Assembly: GCA_016214985.1 (NCBI GenBank)
Contig: JACRMM010000010.1
Location: 1-52,891, forward strand
Length of the DNA stretch: 52,891 nt
Direction: 5' to 3'
From: Deltaproteobacteria bacterium
GTDB lineage: Bacteria; Desulfobacterota; Deferrisomatia; Deferrisomatales; JACRMM01
In this document: one piece after another, positions 19,809-28,458 of the stretch
Numbering within the stretch: position 1 is the first letter of the stretch
Layout of the letters: every line of letters starts with the position of its first letter
Program-made: the position numbers and the translations under genes
The notes under the pieces: generated by a model
Databases searched by the model: none
Seen by the model: only the letters and a program-made list of their open reading frames with translations
What the model was told of the DNA's origin: nothing

Positions 19809-21065
19809 CTACGGTGCGGCGGGCGGCGGCGCCCCCGGACCCGCTGGTTCCACCGGTTTGGTCGATTCCACCGGTTTGGTCGATTCCGTCGAATCCTTCG
19901 GCTCCGCCGGCTCCGTCGTCGGGGCCGTCGGCGTCGAAGCCTCCGGCCGGTGAAGCGCGATGGTCACCGACGGCACCGCGGCGAGGCGCGCCACACCGGC
20001 CGTGAGACGCTCCGCGGCGATGCCACCCTCTTTCTCGAGGAACCTCGCCATCTTCGCCGCATAGGCGGCGGCGAGGTCCCAGGGTGTGGGAAACTTCTTC
20101 GCGAGCTCACTCGGGACACGGTCAGCCTGCGCGTCGATCGCGACGCGCAGGCCCTCGCGCTGGGCCAGCGCCGCCACGCGCTTCAGCGCGTCCCGCGCCC
20201 CGGTCCGCAGCTCGGTGCTGCGCTCCGCGAACAGGGCGGCCACCGGCACCGTAACCGCCGCGCGGCCCTCCTCGGGTACCAGGGACCATCCCGAGGGACC
20301 AGCCCCCTCCCCCGGCACCGCGGCCAGGGCGGCCCGAAGCCGCGCAATCTCCTCCTGCCGGCGAGCCCGCTCCCCCTCCGCAGTCCGTTGCGCAGCCTCC
20401 CGGGCTTCGAGCACGGCGCCCTGATCGACCGCCTTCGCCGTCACCGCCTCGAGAGAGCCCTCGAGCTCCGAGATCCTCTGGCGAAGCGCATCCGCCGCGG
20501 TCCGAGCCTCTTGGAGAAGCCGGTCGTAGTTGCAGGTGACCTCCTCGACCCTCTCGCGCGCGACGAGCTCGCCCTTTCGCTTCTCGGCCGCGAGGAGCGA
20601 CCCCTGGGACTCCGCGTCGGCGAGCCGGCCGCGGCAATCTTCGGTCTCCTTGCGCAGCGCCGCCAACTGAGCCGCCTTCTCTTCGGCCGCGACCTGGGCC
20701 TGTCGCCGCGCGGCGTCCCGCTCCTGCTCCGCGGCCTCCCGCGCCCGCCGGTCGAGGTCCTGGTCGGCCCGAAGACCGGCGTCGGCCTCCTCGCACCGGT
20801 GCAGGCGGCGGTCCAGGTCCCCGGCGCGGCTTCGCTCGCTCGCGGCGTCCGTCCGGCACGAGGCCAACTCCTCTTGCGCCTTCTGGAGCTTGCCGGCCAG
20901 CGCGTCCTTCTCCCCGGCCTCAAAGGCCATCCGCTGGCGCAGGTCTTCCACGGTGCCCTGGAGCTCCTGCACGCGGACCCCCTGCGTGCGCTCGGCCTCC
21001 CTCGACGCCACACACCCGGCCCCCACCAGCGCCACAGCTGCCCAGGCGAGCAGCCACCGGCTCAC
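19809..21065 (-). CDS. Coiled-coil lipoprotein with C-terminal OmpA/MotB-like domain
   Basis: 418 residues. A short hydrophobic N-terminus ends at VGAGC, a probable though imperfect lipobox. Residues about 25-260 are charged coiled coil. The region about 275-390 resembles an OmpA-like peptidoglycan-binding fold: LFAERSTELRTGARDALKRVA, LRVAIDAQADRVP, PWDLAAAYAAKMARFLEKEG. The tail is Pro/Thr/Glu-rich with a repeated STKPVE unit. GTG 21065 overlaps the stop of the sensor kinase (GTGA), so the two are co-translated. It probably links the outer envelope to the wall. Confidence 0.7.
   Translation of the reverse strand: MSRWLLAWAAVALVGAGCVASREAERTQGVRVQELQGTVEDLRQRMAFEAGEKDALAGKLQKAQEELASCRTDAASERSRAGDLDRRLHRCEEADAGLRADQDLDRRAREAAEQERDAARRQAQVAAEEKAAQLAALRKETEDCRGRLADAESQGSLLAAEKRKGELVARERVEEVTCNYDRLLQEARTAADALRQRISELEGSLEAVTAKAVDQGAVLEAREAAQRTAEGERARRQEEIARLRAALAAVPGEGAGPSGWSLVPEEGRAAVTVPVAALFAERSTELRTGARDALKRVAALAQREGLRVAIDAQADRVPSELAKKFPTPWDLAAAYAAKMARFLEKEGGIAAERLTAGVARLAAVPSVTIALHRPEASTPTAPTTEPAEPKDSTESTKPVESTKPVEPAGPGAPPPAAP
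19848..19883. repeat. Tandem 18-base repeat (2 copies)
   Basis: Two perfect 18-base units, 19848-19865 and 19866-19883, followed by a degenerate third. They lie in the 3' end of the OmpA-like lipoprotein gene and encode the STKPVE repeat of its disordered tail. Confidence 0.85.
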
Positions 21066-22555
21066 GACAGCCGCTCCCGGGGCAGCCACACGTAGAACTC
21101 CGCGCCCCGCCCGGGCTCGCTGCGCGCTCGGAGGAATCCACCGTGGGCCTCGACGATCCTGCGGCTGATCGGCAGCCCCAGGCCGGTGCCCTGGACCTTG
21201 GTCGTGTAGAAGGGCTTGAAGATCTCCCCGAGCTTGTCCGGCGGGATGCCCGGCCCCTCGTCGCTCACGCTCATCTCCACGAAACCACTGACCGGCAGGC
21301 CGAGGTCCAGCCCCTGGGTCGGCACCGCGGCCGTGTGCACCGTCACCTTCCCCTCCGGCCCGGTCGCCTGCCTCGCGTTGATGACCAGGTTGAACAGCAC
21401 CTGCTGGATCTGCTGGGGATCCATGGGGATGTCGGGGATCTCGGGATCGAGATCCAACACCAGCGCGCCCGCAACCCCTCCGTCCTCCCGGGCCACGAAG
21501 AACACCGTCTCCTCGACCACGTCGTTCAGGTTCGCCTGCTTCCACTTGGGCTCGGACTCGCGGGCGAAGCTCAACAGGTCTCGAATGGTCTTGTCGAGCC
21601 GGTCGGTGAGCTTGAGCATCTCCTGGACGACCGGAGACCGGGGATCCTCCGCGCCGAAGCTTCCGGCGAGGATCTGCGTGGCGCCCGCGAGACCCGCCAG
21701 GGGGTTCTTGATCTCGTGAGCGACGCTTGCAGCCATCTCGCCGATGGAGGCGAGCCGCTCGGCGCGCATCATCTGCTCCCGGTGGAGACGCTCCACCTCG
21801 CGGCTCGCGGCGTCGAGCCTCGAGATCATGGAATTAAACGAACCGCCGAGGCGCCCGAGCTCGTCGGCGTGGCGAACGGTCACTCGGGCGTCGAGGTTGC
21901 CCTCCTCGGCCTTCTTCATCGTCCGCACAAGCGAGCGGATGGGGCGGTTGATCATGAGGGTGTTGAGCAGGCTGATGGCCGCCGTGACGAGCAGCACCGT
22001 GATGAGCGTGGACCCGAGCATGAACCGCGCGTTGTGGCGGATCTGGTTCTCGGTCTGCGCCATGGAGAGGCACACCTCGAGGACGCCTACGATCTCCTTG
22101 GACGGATCATGACAGGTGTGGCACCGCGCCTCGTTCGCCATCACCTCCACCATGCAGAAGCTCCGGTGGCCCCCCTCCTCGCTGCGGAAGGGCTTGGACC
22201 GATCGAGGCTCTGAAACACGTTGAAGACGAGCTCGTCGACCTCCTTGCCGATCTCGCTCGGCTCGGCCGAGTGCATGATGACGCCGTCGGCATCGAAGAT
22301 CCGGATCGTTTCGATGTCCCGGAACTGGCCCATCATCCGGATCACCTTCATCACGTCCTTCTGGCAGCGTCCCTCCATGTCGATGCGGATCACGCTCGTC
22401 ACGGTCTGCGCCAGGATGCGTGCCTGATTCTTGGTGTTCTCGATCGCCTGGCGGTTCTGGGCCGAGATGGTGATGAGCGCCGAGCCGCCGAGCACGACGA
22501 CGAGGATCACCACGATCGCCAGGTTGATCTTGAGATTGAGCGAACGAAACAGCAT
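21062..22555 (-). CDS. Membrane sensor histidine kinase with periplasmic CXXCH haem motif
   Basis: 497 residues from ATG 22555 (TTG 22594 would add 13). TM1 is at about 8-30 and a sensor domain at about 35-170 contains RCHTCH (C145, C148, H149), a c-type haem attachment motif. TM2 is at about 178-198, then HAMP, an H-box SVAHEIKNPLAG (His about 280) and the ATPase motifs N (VINARQA), G1 (DEGPGIPP), F and G2 (GTGLGLPIS). It should sense redox state or a ligand through haem and autophosphorylate. It follows the NapH-like ferredoxin gene by about 30 bases and is coupled to the OmpA-like lipoprotein. No response regulator is adjacent. Confidence 0.9.
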   Translation of the reverse strand: MLFRSLNLKINLAIVVILVVVLGGSALITISAQNRQAIENTKNQARILAQTVTSVIRIDMEGRCQKDVMKVIRMMGQFRDIETIRIFDADGVIMHSAEPSEIGKEVDELVFNVFQSLDRSKPFRSEEGGHRSFCMVEVMANEARCHTCHDPSKEIVGVLEVCLSMAQTENQIRHNARFMLGSTLITVLLVTAAISLLNTLMINRPIRSLVRTMKKAEEGNLDARVTVRHADELGRLGGSFNSMISRLDAASREVERLHREQMMRAERLASIGEMAASVAHEIKNPLAGLAGATQILAGSFGAEDPRSPVVQEMLKLTDRLDKTIRDLLSFARESEPKWKQANLNDVVEETVFFVAREDGGVAGALVLDLDPEIPDIPMDPQQIQQVLFNLVINARQATGPEGKVTVHTAAVPTQGLDLGLPVSGFVEMSVSDEGPGIPPDKLGEIFKPFYTTKVQGTGLGLPISRRIVEAHGGFLRARSEPGRGAEFYVWLPRERLS

Positions 22556-22586
22556 GAAGGGAGAGCGGGCCCGGGGGGCGGCGCGC

Positions 22587-23411
22587 TCAGGCAACTTCGG
22601 GCACCCCCGGCGCCGGCTGCGCCTCGGGCGACAAGACCGTGGTGACCGTGATCGCCTCGCACGCCGTGCAGTCGAGGCAGCGGATGCAGTGCCCGGTGTT
22701 TTCCCCTTCGTACACCTTGATCTCCATGGGGCAGACCTCGAAGCACTTGTCGCAGTGCGTGCAGGTCGCAGCGTCCCACTTCAGGCGCACGAGGCCGACG
22801 CGGTTGAACAAGCCATAGATCGCGCCGAGCGGGCAGGTGGTCTGGCAGAACGGCCGCTTGGCCACGATCGAGGAAACGGTGAAGAAGACCAGGAGCGCGA
22901 CCTTGATCCAAAAGAGGTCTCGGATCATCGATCGCACCTCGTGGCTGATCGTGACCCACGGGAGCCCTCCGATCAGCGTGCCCACGGGGCAGAGCTTCGA
23001 GAACCAGTTCTCGGCCGTGATCCAGGGAACGATGAAGACCAGCCCGGCCAGGACGAGGAACCGGAAGGAACGCAGGTAGCGCGGAACCGGGATCTTCACC
23101 GACGAGAGCTTGTAGAGGAGCTCCTGGAAGAACCCGAACGGGCACAGCGTGCCGCAGGGCATCCGCCCCACCATCGCCCCGATCACCCCCAGGTAGCCCA
23201 TGGCGTAGTAGGGGACCGCGTGCACCACCATGAAGTGCTGGATCGTGCCGATGGGGCAGGAGAAGAACGCCGACGGGCAGGCGTAGCAGTTCAGGATCGG
23301 GACACAGAAGCCCTTGCCCGCGCCCTGATAGACCGCCTTGGCGATGAACCCCCGGAGGTAGCCGTTGCCTCCCAGGCTCATCGCCGTCTGGAAGTAGCGC
23401 CGCACCTTCAT
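22587..23411 (-). CDS. NapH/MauN-like membrane 4Fe-4S ferredoxin
   Basis: 274 residues with four or more membrane segments. Cys motifs seen: CYACPSAFFSCP, CGTLCPFGFF, CQTTCPLGAIYG on membrane loops, then a C-terminal 2x[4Fe-4S] ferredoxin domain with CTHCDKCFEVCP and CIRCLDCTACEA. The NapH family passes electrons between the quinone pool and periplasmic or cytoplasmic acceptors. ATG 23411 is preferred over GTG 23453; GGAG lies six bases before it. The neighbouring haem-motif kinase and redoxins suggest a redox-signalling or electron-transfer unit. Confidence 0.88.
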   Translation of the reverse strand: MKVRRYFQTAMSLGGNGYLRGFIAKAVYQGAGKGFCVPILNCYACPSAFFSCPIGTIQHFMVVHAVPYYAMGYLGVIGAMVGRMPCGTLCPFGFFQELLYKLSSVKIPVPRYLRSFRFLVLAGLVFIVPWITAENWFSKLCPVGTLIGGLPWVTISHEVRSMIRDLFWIKVALLVFFTVSSIVAKRPFCQTTCPLGAIYGLFNRVGLVRLKWDAATCTHCDKCFEVCPMEIKVYEGENTGHCIRCLDCTACEAITVTTVLSPEAQPAPGVPEVA

Positions 23412-23498
23412 CCCGTACTCCGCGCCTCCCCCGAGCCACCCGTCACCACTCACCCACCGAAGACCGCCGAGAGGTCACCCGACCCCGATGCAGCTCAG

Positions 23499-23720
23499 TC
23501 AGAGGAGCTGCCCATTGAACAACACCTCCCCCCACTCGTGCCGCTGGACCCCGACGGCGAACGACACGCCCAGGAGCGCGAGCCCGAGCACCCACAGGGT
23601 CTTCCCCCACCGGGTCTTCCAGGCGCCCGCCCCCACGGTGAGCAGCATCGCGAAGACCACCGCGATCGGCACGAACTCCCAGGTAAGGACAAGGTCCCGA
23701 AGCTCCAGTAGACTCTCCAT
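23499..23720 (-). CDS. Small two-helix membrane protein
   Basis: 73 residues with two hydrophobic helices (about 16-32 and 41-58) joined by a short basic loop (KTRWGK). It lies between the first redoxin gene and the NapH-like gene, 3 bases after the redoxin stop, all on the minus strand. No family recognised. Its position suggests a small membrane partner of the NapH-like protein. Confidence 0.55.
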   Translation of the reverse strand: MESLLELRDLVLTWEFVPIAVVFAMLLTVGAGAWKTRWGKTLWVLGLALLGVSFAVGVQRHEWGEVLFNGQLL

Positions 23721-23723
23721 CCC

Positions 23724-24860
23724 CTACCTGCCCTCTCCCCGCCCCTCGAGTGCCAGTTCGGTCGCCCGGCGCAACGCTTCGGCCGCCCTCTTCCAGTCTC
23801 CCTGCGCCGCCGCCACCTCGCCCAGCTCGGCCTGGTTGACCGGGTTTCGCGGATCCAGCTCGACGGCCTCCGCCGCCGCCTTTCCCGCTTCGTCGGGCCG
23901 CCGGAGCGCCCGCAGCGCCCTCGACTTTGCGATCAGCGCCGGTGTAAACGCAGGCTCGAGGCCCAGCGCCTCGTCGGCGGCGGCCAGGGCCTCGTCGTAG
24001 CGCCCCTGGGCGCCCAGGACCTCGGCCAGGGCTGTCTCGGTCTGAACCCGTCCGGGGCGGATCGTCTTCGCCTCGCGCAGCAGCGCCTCGGCCCGGGGCA
24101 GCAGGTCGGGTTGCTTCTTCGCCTCGCTCCGAAGGACCCGGGCGAGCACTACCCGAGGCTCTGCCCACTTGGGATCGAGGTTCGCCGCCTCCTCCAGGTC
24201 GCGCACCGCCTTGTGCCCCATGCCCCGTTGGATCAGGATGAGCGCCTTCTGATAGTGGAGCGTCGCCTTCTTCGGAGGGATGTAGTCGCGCAGCTTGATG
24301 TGCAGCGTCTCGGCCCGGTCGTCCACGAGGCCCAGCATCGCGTCGACCGCCTCTCGGAGGTCCTCCTTCGCGGAGCTCGAGTACCCGGCGCGGGAGTACC
24401 GTACGATCCCTTGCGGGTCCAGAACCGCCACGGACGGGGTTGCCACCACGCCATAGGTCGAGAAGACGGAGAGCCCCTCGTCGACCAGCACCGGAAACGA
24501 CCAGTGCGCCGCCAACTCCGCGATCGCTCGCCGGTCCTCCGCGGAGAGGAACTCGTGGTCGACGTTGACCGCCAGAACCGCCAGTCCCTTGTCCTTGCGC
24601 TCTTTCTCCTTGAGCATGGCCTCGAGGTCATCGAGGGCGGGCCGGCTCCGAGGGCTCCAGGTGGCCCAGAAGACCACGGCGAGGGCCTTGGGTCCCAGCT
24701 GGTTCTGCAACCGCACGGCCTCGCCCCCTAAGGACTGGACCGTGAAGTCGGGCGCCTTCTGGCCCTCCTCCACGTATTTGAACGCCGCCGCTGCCGGCGC
24801 CACGGCGAGCAGGGTCGCGGCCACGAGCCCCAGCCAGAGTGGTCCCGTTCTCTTCTTCAT
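23724..24860 (-). CDS. Secreted redoxin-fold + TPR protein, cysteine-free (copy 1)
   Basis: 378 residues. Signal peptide (MKKRTGPLWLGLVAATLLAV, cleavage near AAA), then a TlpA/AhpC-like redoxin fold: EEGQKAPDFTVQSLGG, VVFWATWSPRSRP, VDHEFLSAEDRRAI. The usual WCxxC is WSPRS, and no Cys occurs anywhere in the protein, so thiol chemistry is excluded. The C-terminal half is tetratricopeptide repeats (about 195-370). It is the third of three tandem paralogues downstream of the cytochrome gene. AAGAGG precedes ATG 24860. A structural or scaffold role in the periplasm is inferred. Confidence 0.8.
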   Translation of the reverse strand: MKKRTGPLWLGLVAATLLAVAPAAAAFKYVEEGQKAPDFTVQSLGGEAVRLQNQLGPKALAVVFWATWSPRSRPALDDLEAMLKEKERKDKGLAVLAVNVDHEFLSAEDRRAIAELAAHWSFPVLVDEGLSVFSTYGVVATPSVAVLDPQGIVRYSRAGYSSSAKEDLREAVDAMLGLVDDRAETLHIKLRDYIPPKKATLHYQKALILIQRGMGHKAVRDLEEAANLDPKWAEPRVVLARVLRSEAKKQPDLLPRAEALLREAKTIRPGRVQTETALAEVLGAQGRYDEALAAADEALGLEPAFTPALIAKSRALRALRRPDEAGKAAAEAVELDPRNPVNQAELGEVAAAQGDWKRAAEALRRATELALEGRGEGR

Positions 24861-24881
24861 CGCACCTCTTGGCTCGCTCCC

Positions 24882-25880
24882 CTATTCACCCAGCACCGCC
24901 TCCAGCGCCCGACGGTAGGCCTTCACCGCCTGGTCGGCCCGTCCGGCCTTCTCCTGCACAATGCCCAGCTGGTAGTACACCCGCTCGGGCTTGGAAGCGC
25001 TCTGCACCGCGGTCTCCAGGAGGCTCACGGCGCCGTCGAAGTCCCCCTTGACCGTCTTCACGCGTGCGGTGCCGACCGTGGCGTCCGCGTCCCGGGGGTC
25101 CAGCTCCAGCGCCTTGTCGAAGTGCCCCTGCGCCTCGTCCGCGTTCTTGTCCGAGGCGTCGAGGAGCAGACGCCCGAGAAAGACGTGCGCCGCAGCGTAC
25201 GACGGGTCCGTCGCCACAGCCTGCTTGACAGCCTCCAGCGCCTTGTCCTTCATCCGGCGATCGAGGAGCTTCTTGGCCTTCTCAAGCTCCCGCTCGGACA
25301 TCTTCCGTTCCTTCGAGAGCTCGACGGGCTTGGCCTTCTCCGCCTCGGCGCTGAGCTGCTCGACGGTGGCAAGCCCGAGCGCGACCTTGAGAAGGCCCTC
25401 GATCTCCTCCTTCGACGAGGCCGAGTACCCCGCGACCTCGCCCTGGAAGACACCGTCGGGCCGGATCACCCCGGTCGCCGGGGCGACGAACACGCCATAC
25501 TTCGCGTACACTTCTTTGGAGGGATCGAGGAGCACCGGGAACGACACCCCCATCTTTCCCACCCAGGCGGCGGGGTCTCCCTCGCCCGTGTCGACCAGGA
25601 CGGCCACGACCTCGGTCCTGGCCGCCACGGCCGGATCCAGGCCGGCCAGCGCCTTGAGGACCTTCTCGCTCTTCTCCTGGCCCTGGTGGACGAAGGCGAT
25701 CGCCACCGCCTTGCCCTGCAGCGCCCCCAGGCGGATCTCCTGGCCCGCCGTCGACTTGAGTGTGAAGTCGGGCGCTGCGTCTCCCTCTTTCAGGTTCCGA
25801 AACGCCTCCGCCTGGGCTGCGACGGCGACCCACGCGCCGAGCACGGCCAGGAGCAAGGCGAAGCGAACCCAACGACTCAT
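24882..25880 (-). CDS. Secreted redoxin-fold + TPR protein, cysteine-free (copy 2)
   Basis: 332 residues from ATG 25880, where a signal peptide begins (MSRWVRFALLLAVLGAW). The redoxin domain starts FRNLKEGDAAPDFTLKST and reads AFVHQGQEKSEKV at the place of the peroxidatic motif. No Cys is present. Three to four TPR units follow (about 195-330), ending YYQLGIVQEKAGRADQAVKAYRRAL. It is closely similar to copy 3, pointing to tandem duplication. The start upstream at GTG 25946 would add a non-signal extension and was rejected. Confidence 0.8.
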   Translation of the reverse strand: MSRWVRFALLLAVLGAWVAVAAQAEAFRNLKEGDAAPDFTLKSTAGQEIRLGALQGKAVAIAFVHQGQEKSEKVLKALAGLDPAVAARTEVVAVLVDTGEGDPAAWVGKMGVSFPVLLDPSKEVYAKYGVFVAPATGVIRPDGVFQGEVAGYSASSKEEIEGLLKVALGLATVEQLSAEAEKAKPVELSKERKMSERELEKAKKLLDRRMKDKALEAVKQAVATDPSYAAAHVFLGRLLLDASDKNADEAQGHFDKALELDPRDADATVGTARVKTVKGDFDGAVSLLETAVQSASKPERVYYQLGIVQEKAGRADQAVKAYRRALEAVLGE

Positions 25881-25938
25881 CGCGCCACATCCCTCTCGAC
25901 ACGCCATCGCGGCTCTCCCTGCGAACGAGGTCCGGTCC

Positions 25939-26964
25939 TCAGTCACCGATGAGCTTCTCCAACGCCTTGCGGTAGGCTTCGGCGGCCTTCTCGTTCTGAC
26001 CCCCCTTCTCGTACACGAGCCCCAGCTGGTAGTAGACGCGCTCGGGCTTCGGGTTCAGCTTCGCCGCGTCCTCCAACAGCGACACCGCGCCGTCGATATC
26101 TCCCTTCAGCGCCTTCACCCGAGCGGCGCCGATCTTGGCCTCCACGTCCTTGGGGGCGAGCTCCAGGGCTCGGTCGAAGTGAGTCAGGGCCTCGTCGGCG
26201 TTCGCGTCCGACTCGTCGAGGAGCAGGCGCCCCAGAAACGCGTGCGCCGGCGCGTAGGTGTCGTCGCTCGCGACCGCCTGCTTGGCAGGCTCCAGGGCCT
26301 TGTCTCTCATCTTTCGCTGGACGAGAAGCCGCGCCTTGTCGAGTTCCCTCTCGGCCGCCTTGCGCGCCTCGGGGGTGTCACCGACCTTCGCCTTCTCCGC
26401 CTCGGCCTTCACCTGCTCGGCCGTGGCCAGGCCCAGCCCTACCTTCAGCAGGCCCTCCACCTCGTCCTTGTACGAGGCAGAGTACCCGGCGACCTCGGCC
26501 AGGAATGTTCCGTCCGGCTTGATCACCCCGGTCGCGGGAGCGACCAGCGCTCCGTACTTGGCATACACGTCCTCACCCGGGTCCAGGAGGACGGTGAGGC
26601 TTCCTCCGGACTTTCCGGCCCAGGCCGCCGCGTCCCCCTCCGAAGGGTTTGCCACGACGATGAGCACCTGAGACTTCGCCGCCAGCGCCTCATCGAGACT
26701 GGAGAGCGCTTTGAGCACCTTGTCGCTCTTGTCCTGTCCCTGGCGCACGAACGCCAACACGACCGCCTTGTCCTTGAACGATCCAAGGGAGACGTCGTCT
26801 CCCTTGGTGGACTTGAGCGTGAAGTCAGGAGCCGGAGCGCCCTCCTTCAGGCTCCGAAACGCCTCGGCCGTCGACGGCAGAAACCCCGCAGCCGCGAGCC
26901 CCAGCAGCAGTGCGGTCCACATCGCTCTTCCCCGTCGAACCGTGCACCTATGAGCGCTGTTCAT
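25939..26964 (-). CDS. Secreted redoxin-fold + TPR protein, cysteine-free (copy 3)
   Basis: 341 residues. ATG 26964 is six bases after GGAGG; the basic N-terminus leads into a signal helix (MWTALLLGLAAAGFL). FRSLKEGAPAPDFTLKSTKG opens the redoxin fold; the active-site position reads AFVRQGQDKSDKV. The only Cys is in the pre-signal region. TPR units fill about 200-340. Nearest paralogue: copy 2. It starts just below the terminator of the cytochrome gene, so the redoxin genes may form a separate transcription unit. Confidence 0.8.
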   Translation of the reverse strand: MNSAHRCTVRRGRAMWTALLLGLAAAGFLPSTAEAFRSLKEGAPAPDFTLKSTKGDDVSLGSFKDKAVVLAFVRQGQDKSDKVLKALSSLDEALAAKSQVLIVVANPSEGDAAAWAGKSGGSLTVLLDPGEDVYAKYGALVAPATGVIKPDGTFLAEVAGYSASYKDEVEGLLKVGLGLATAEQVKAEAEKAKVGDTPEARKAAERELDKARLLVQRKMRDKALEPAKQAVASDDTYAPAHAFLGRLLLDESDANADEALTHFDRALELAPKDVEAKIGAARVKALKGDIDGAVSLLEDAAKLNPKPERVYYQLGLVYEKGGQNEKAAEAYRKALEKLIGD

Positions 26965-27012
26965 GTCCATCCTCCACAGGGAATTCGTTATCGAACGAAA
27001 AGAACTGCAAGG

Positions 27013-27043
27013 AAAAAGGGCCGGCCCCAGAGGGGCCGGCCCT
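27013..27043 (-). terminator. Rho-independent terminator after the multihaem cytochrome gene
   Basis: A perfect 12-base stem (27017-27028 with 27032-27043) and 3-base loop, followed on the minus strand by a run of five T (27017-27013). It sits 18 bases beyond the cytochrome stop and would end transcription from the CcsA/cytochrome side before the redoxin genes. Confidence 0.9.
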
Positions 27044-27060
27044 GAACTGACGCCTTCGGC

Positions 27061-28350
27061 TCAGTACACCACAGGGTTGACCCGATCGTAGTCCTTGGGC
27101 TTGTGACACCCAACCACACAGCGACCGCCCGTGGGGGTCTTCGTGAAGTTCACGGGGAGCTTCCAGTTCTTTCCGAAAGGGACCTCCTTGCGGATGTGCT
27201 TCTCCTGGTTGCCGGCGTGCACCTCATGGCATGCCTTGCAGCTTCGCCCCTTCTCCTTGTTCACATGCAGGAAGTGCATATTCGTGTCACCGTTGCGGAA
27301 GTCGGTCAGTTTGGTCGTGAACTCGTTGAGGGCGATGTCCTTGTTGTGACAGTCGAAACAGATGGCGTAGTTCTCCGTCCGATAGGGCATGTAGAACTCG
27401 GGCGGGAACGCCTTCTTGAGAACCTTCGTGTAGTTGGAGCCGTGCGGGTCATGGCAGGCGTAACAGTCGTTCTGCTTGACGGGACCGTGGAGGTTCTTGG
27501 CGTTCTGGACCTGAGCGCCGAGGTCCACGTGACACACGTAGCAGATATCCTTCGTCGCCGCCTTGAGCTGGCGCGGGAAGTTCGAAGAGTGAGGCGTGTG
27601 GCACCCCGTGCAGGGCTCTTTCTTCAGCGCCGAGTGCTGCACCGCGGACTCTTCAATGTGCTTCTGAGTCTCTTTGTGGCAACGGTAGCAGAGCTCCTTG
27701 TTCTCCCCGTAGAGCATGAACTTGGAGTCGGTGGCGTGGGCGTTGTGGCACTTGCCGCAGTCTTCCTCGACCGGCTTGTGCACGTACTTCCGGGTGAATT
27801 CCTCCTTGCGGTCCACGTGACACAGGAGGCACAGGTCCGTCGCCTTCTCCTCGGTCAGGTTGGGGTACGGCGAGGAGTGGGGGTTGTGGCAGATGTTGCA
27901 GTCGCCGGCCGCCACCGGCCCGTGAACGAAGGCGCGCTTCGTCTTGTTGTTCTCGTGGCACGAGAAGCACAACTCGCTCGTCGTCGCCTTCTTGAGCATC
28001 AGCTCCGCGTTCGACTGGTGCGGATCGTGGCAGGCGATGCAGTCCCCTGTGGCCACCGGCTTGTGCACGACCCGGTTGGCGTCCATGCGGTTGTGACAGG
28101 CGTAGCAGAGGTCCTTGCCGCCCCCGAAGGCGAGCTTGAAATCCTTGCTGCCCGACTTCGTCGGATGGTTCGGCTTGCCCTCCGTGTGGCAGACGACACA
28201 CTGCCCGGCACCCACCGGCCCATGTACGAACTGCGCCTTGCCCATCCCTTGGTGGCACTTGTCGGTGACGCATCCCTCCTCAGCGAACACCGGGGGACTC
28301 GAGATCCAGAGGGCCGTTAGAGCGATGACTGCAGCAATCCCGCGCTTCAT
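27061..28350 (-). CDS. Periplasmic/exported multihaem cytochrome c (doubled-CXXCH type)
   Basis: 429 residues with a Sec signal (MKRGIAAVIALTALWI, cleavage near VFA). I count 13 canonical CXXCH motifs plus one CX4CH (CVTDKCH) at the N-terminus and one CX3CH (CVVGCH) near the C-terminus: up to 15 haem sites. Motifs come in pairs separated by HGP/HKP and HNPHSS-type segments, as in doubled-CXXCH cytochromes. ATG 28350 follows GGGGAGGAAC. Directly upstream are ccsA and resB, which would mature it. A role in extracellular or periplasmic electron transfer is inferred. Confidence 0.92.
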   Translation of the reverse strand: MKRGIAAVIALTALWISSPPVFAEEGCVTDKCHQGMGKAQFVHGPVGAGQCVVCHTEGKPNHPTKSGSKDFKLAFGGGKDLCYACHNRMDANRVVHKPVATGDCIACHDPHQSNAELMLKKATTSELCFSCHENNKTKRAFVHGPVAAGDCNICHNPHSSPYPNLTEEKATDLCLLCHVDRKEEFTRKYVHKPVEEDCGKCHNAHATDSKFMLYGENKELCYRCHKETQKHIEESAVQHSALKKEPCTGCHTPHSSNFPRQLKAATKDICYVCHVDLGAQVQNAKNLHGPVKQNDCYACHDPHGSNYTKVLKKAFPPEFYMPYRTENYAICFDCHNKDIALNEFTTKLTDFRNGDTNMHFLHVNKEKGRSCKACHEVHAGNQEKHIRKEVPFGKNWKLPVNFTKTPTGGRCVVGCHKPKDYDRVNPVVY

Positions 28351-28458
28351 GTTCCTCCCCTTCATCGGATTCCTCCCCTGCGGCGAGAAGAAATAAACAG
28401 CAACAGGTGCCATCTGCACCCCCTTCGAACGGGGACTAACCGATACCCTCCATCGCCA

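Noticed and set aside
28351..28458. c-di-GMP/GEMM-type riboswitch before the multihaem cytochrome gene
   Set aside because: Such riboswitches are common before cytochromes in this group, but the conserved GGGACGCAAAGCC-type core is absent here.
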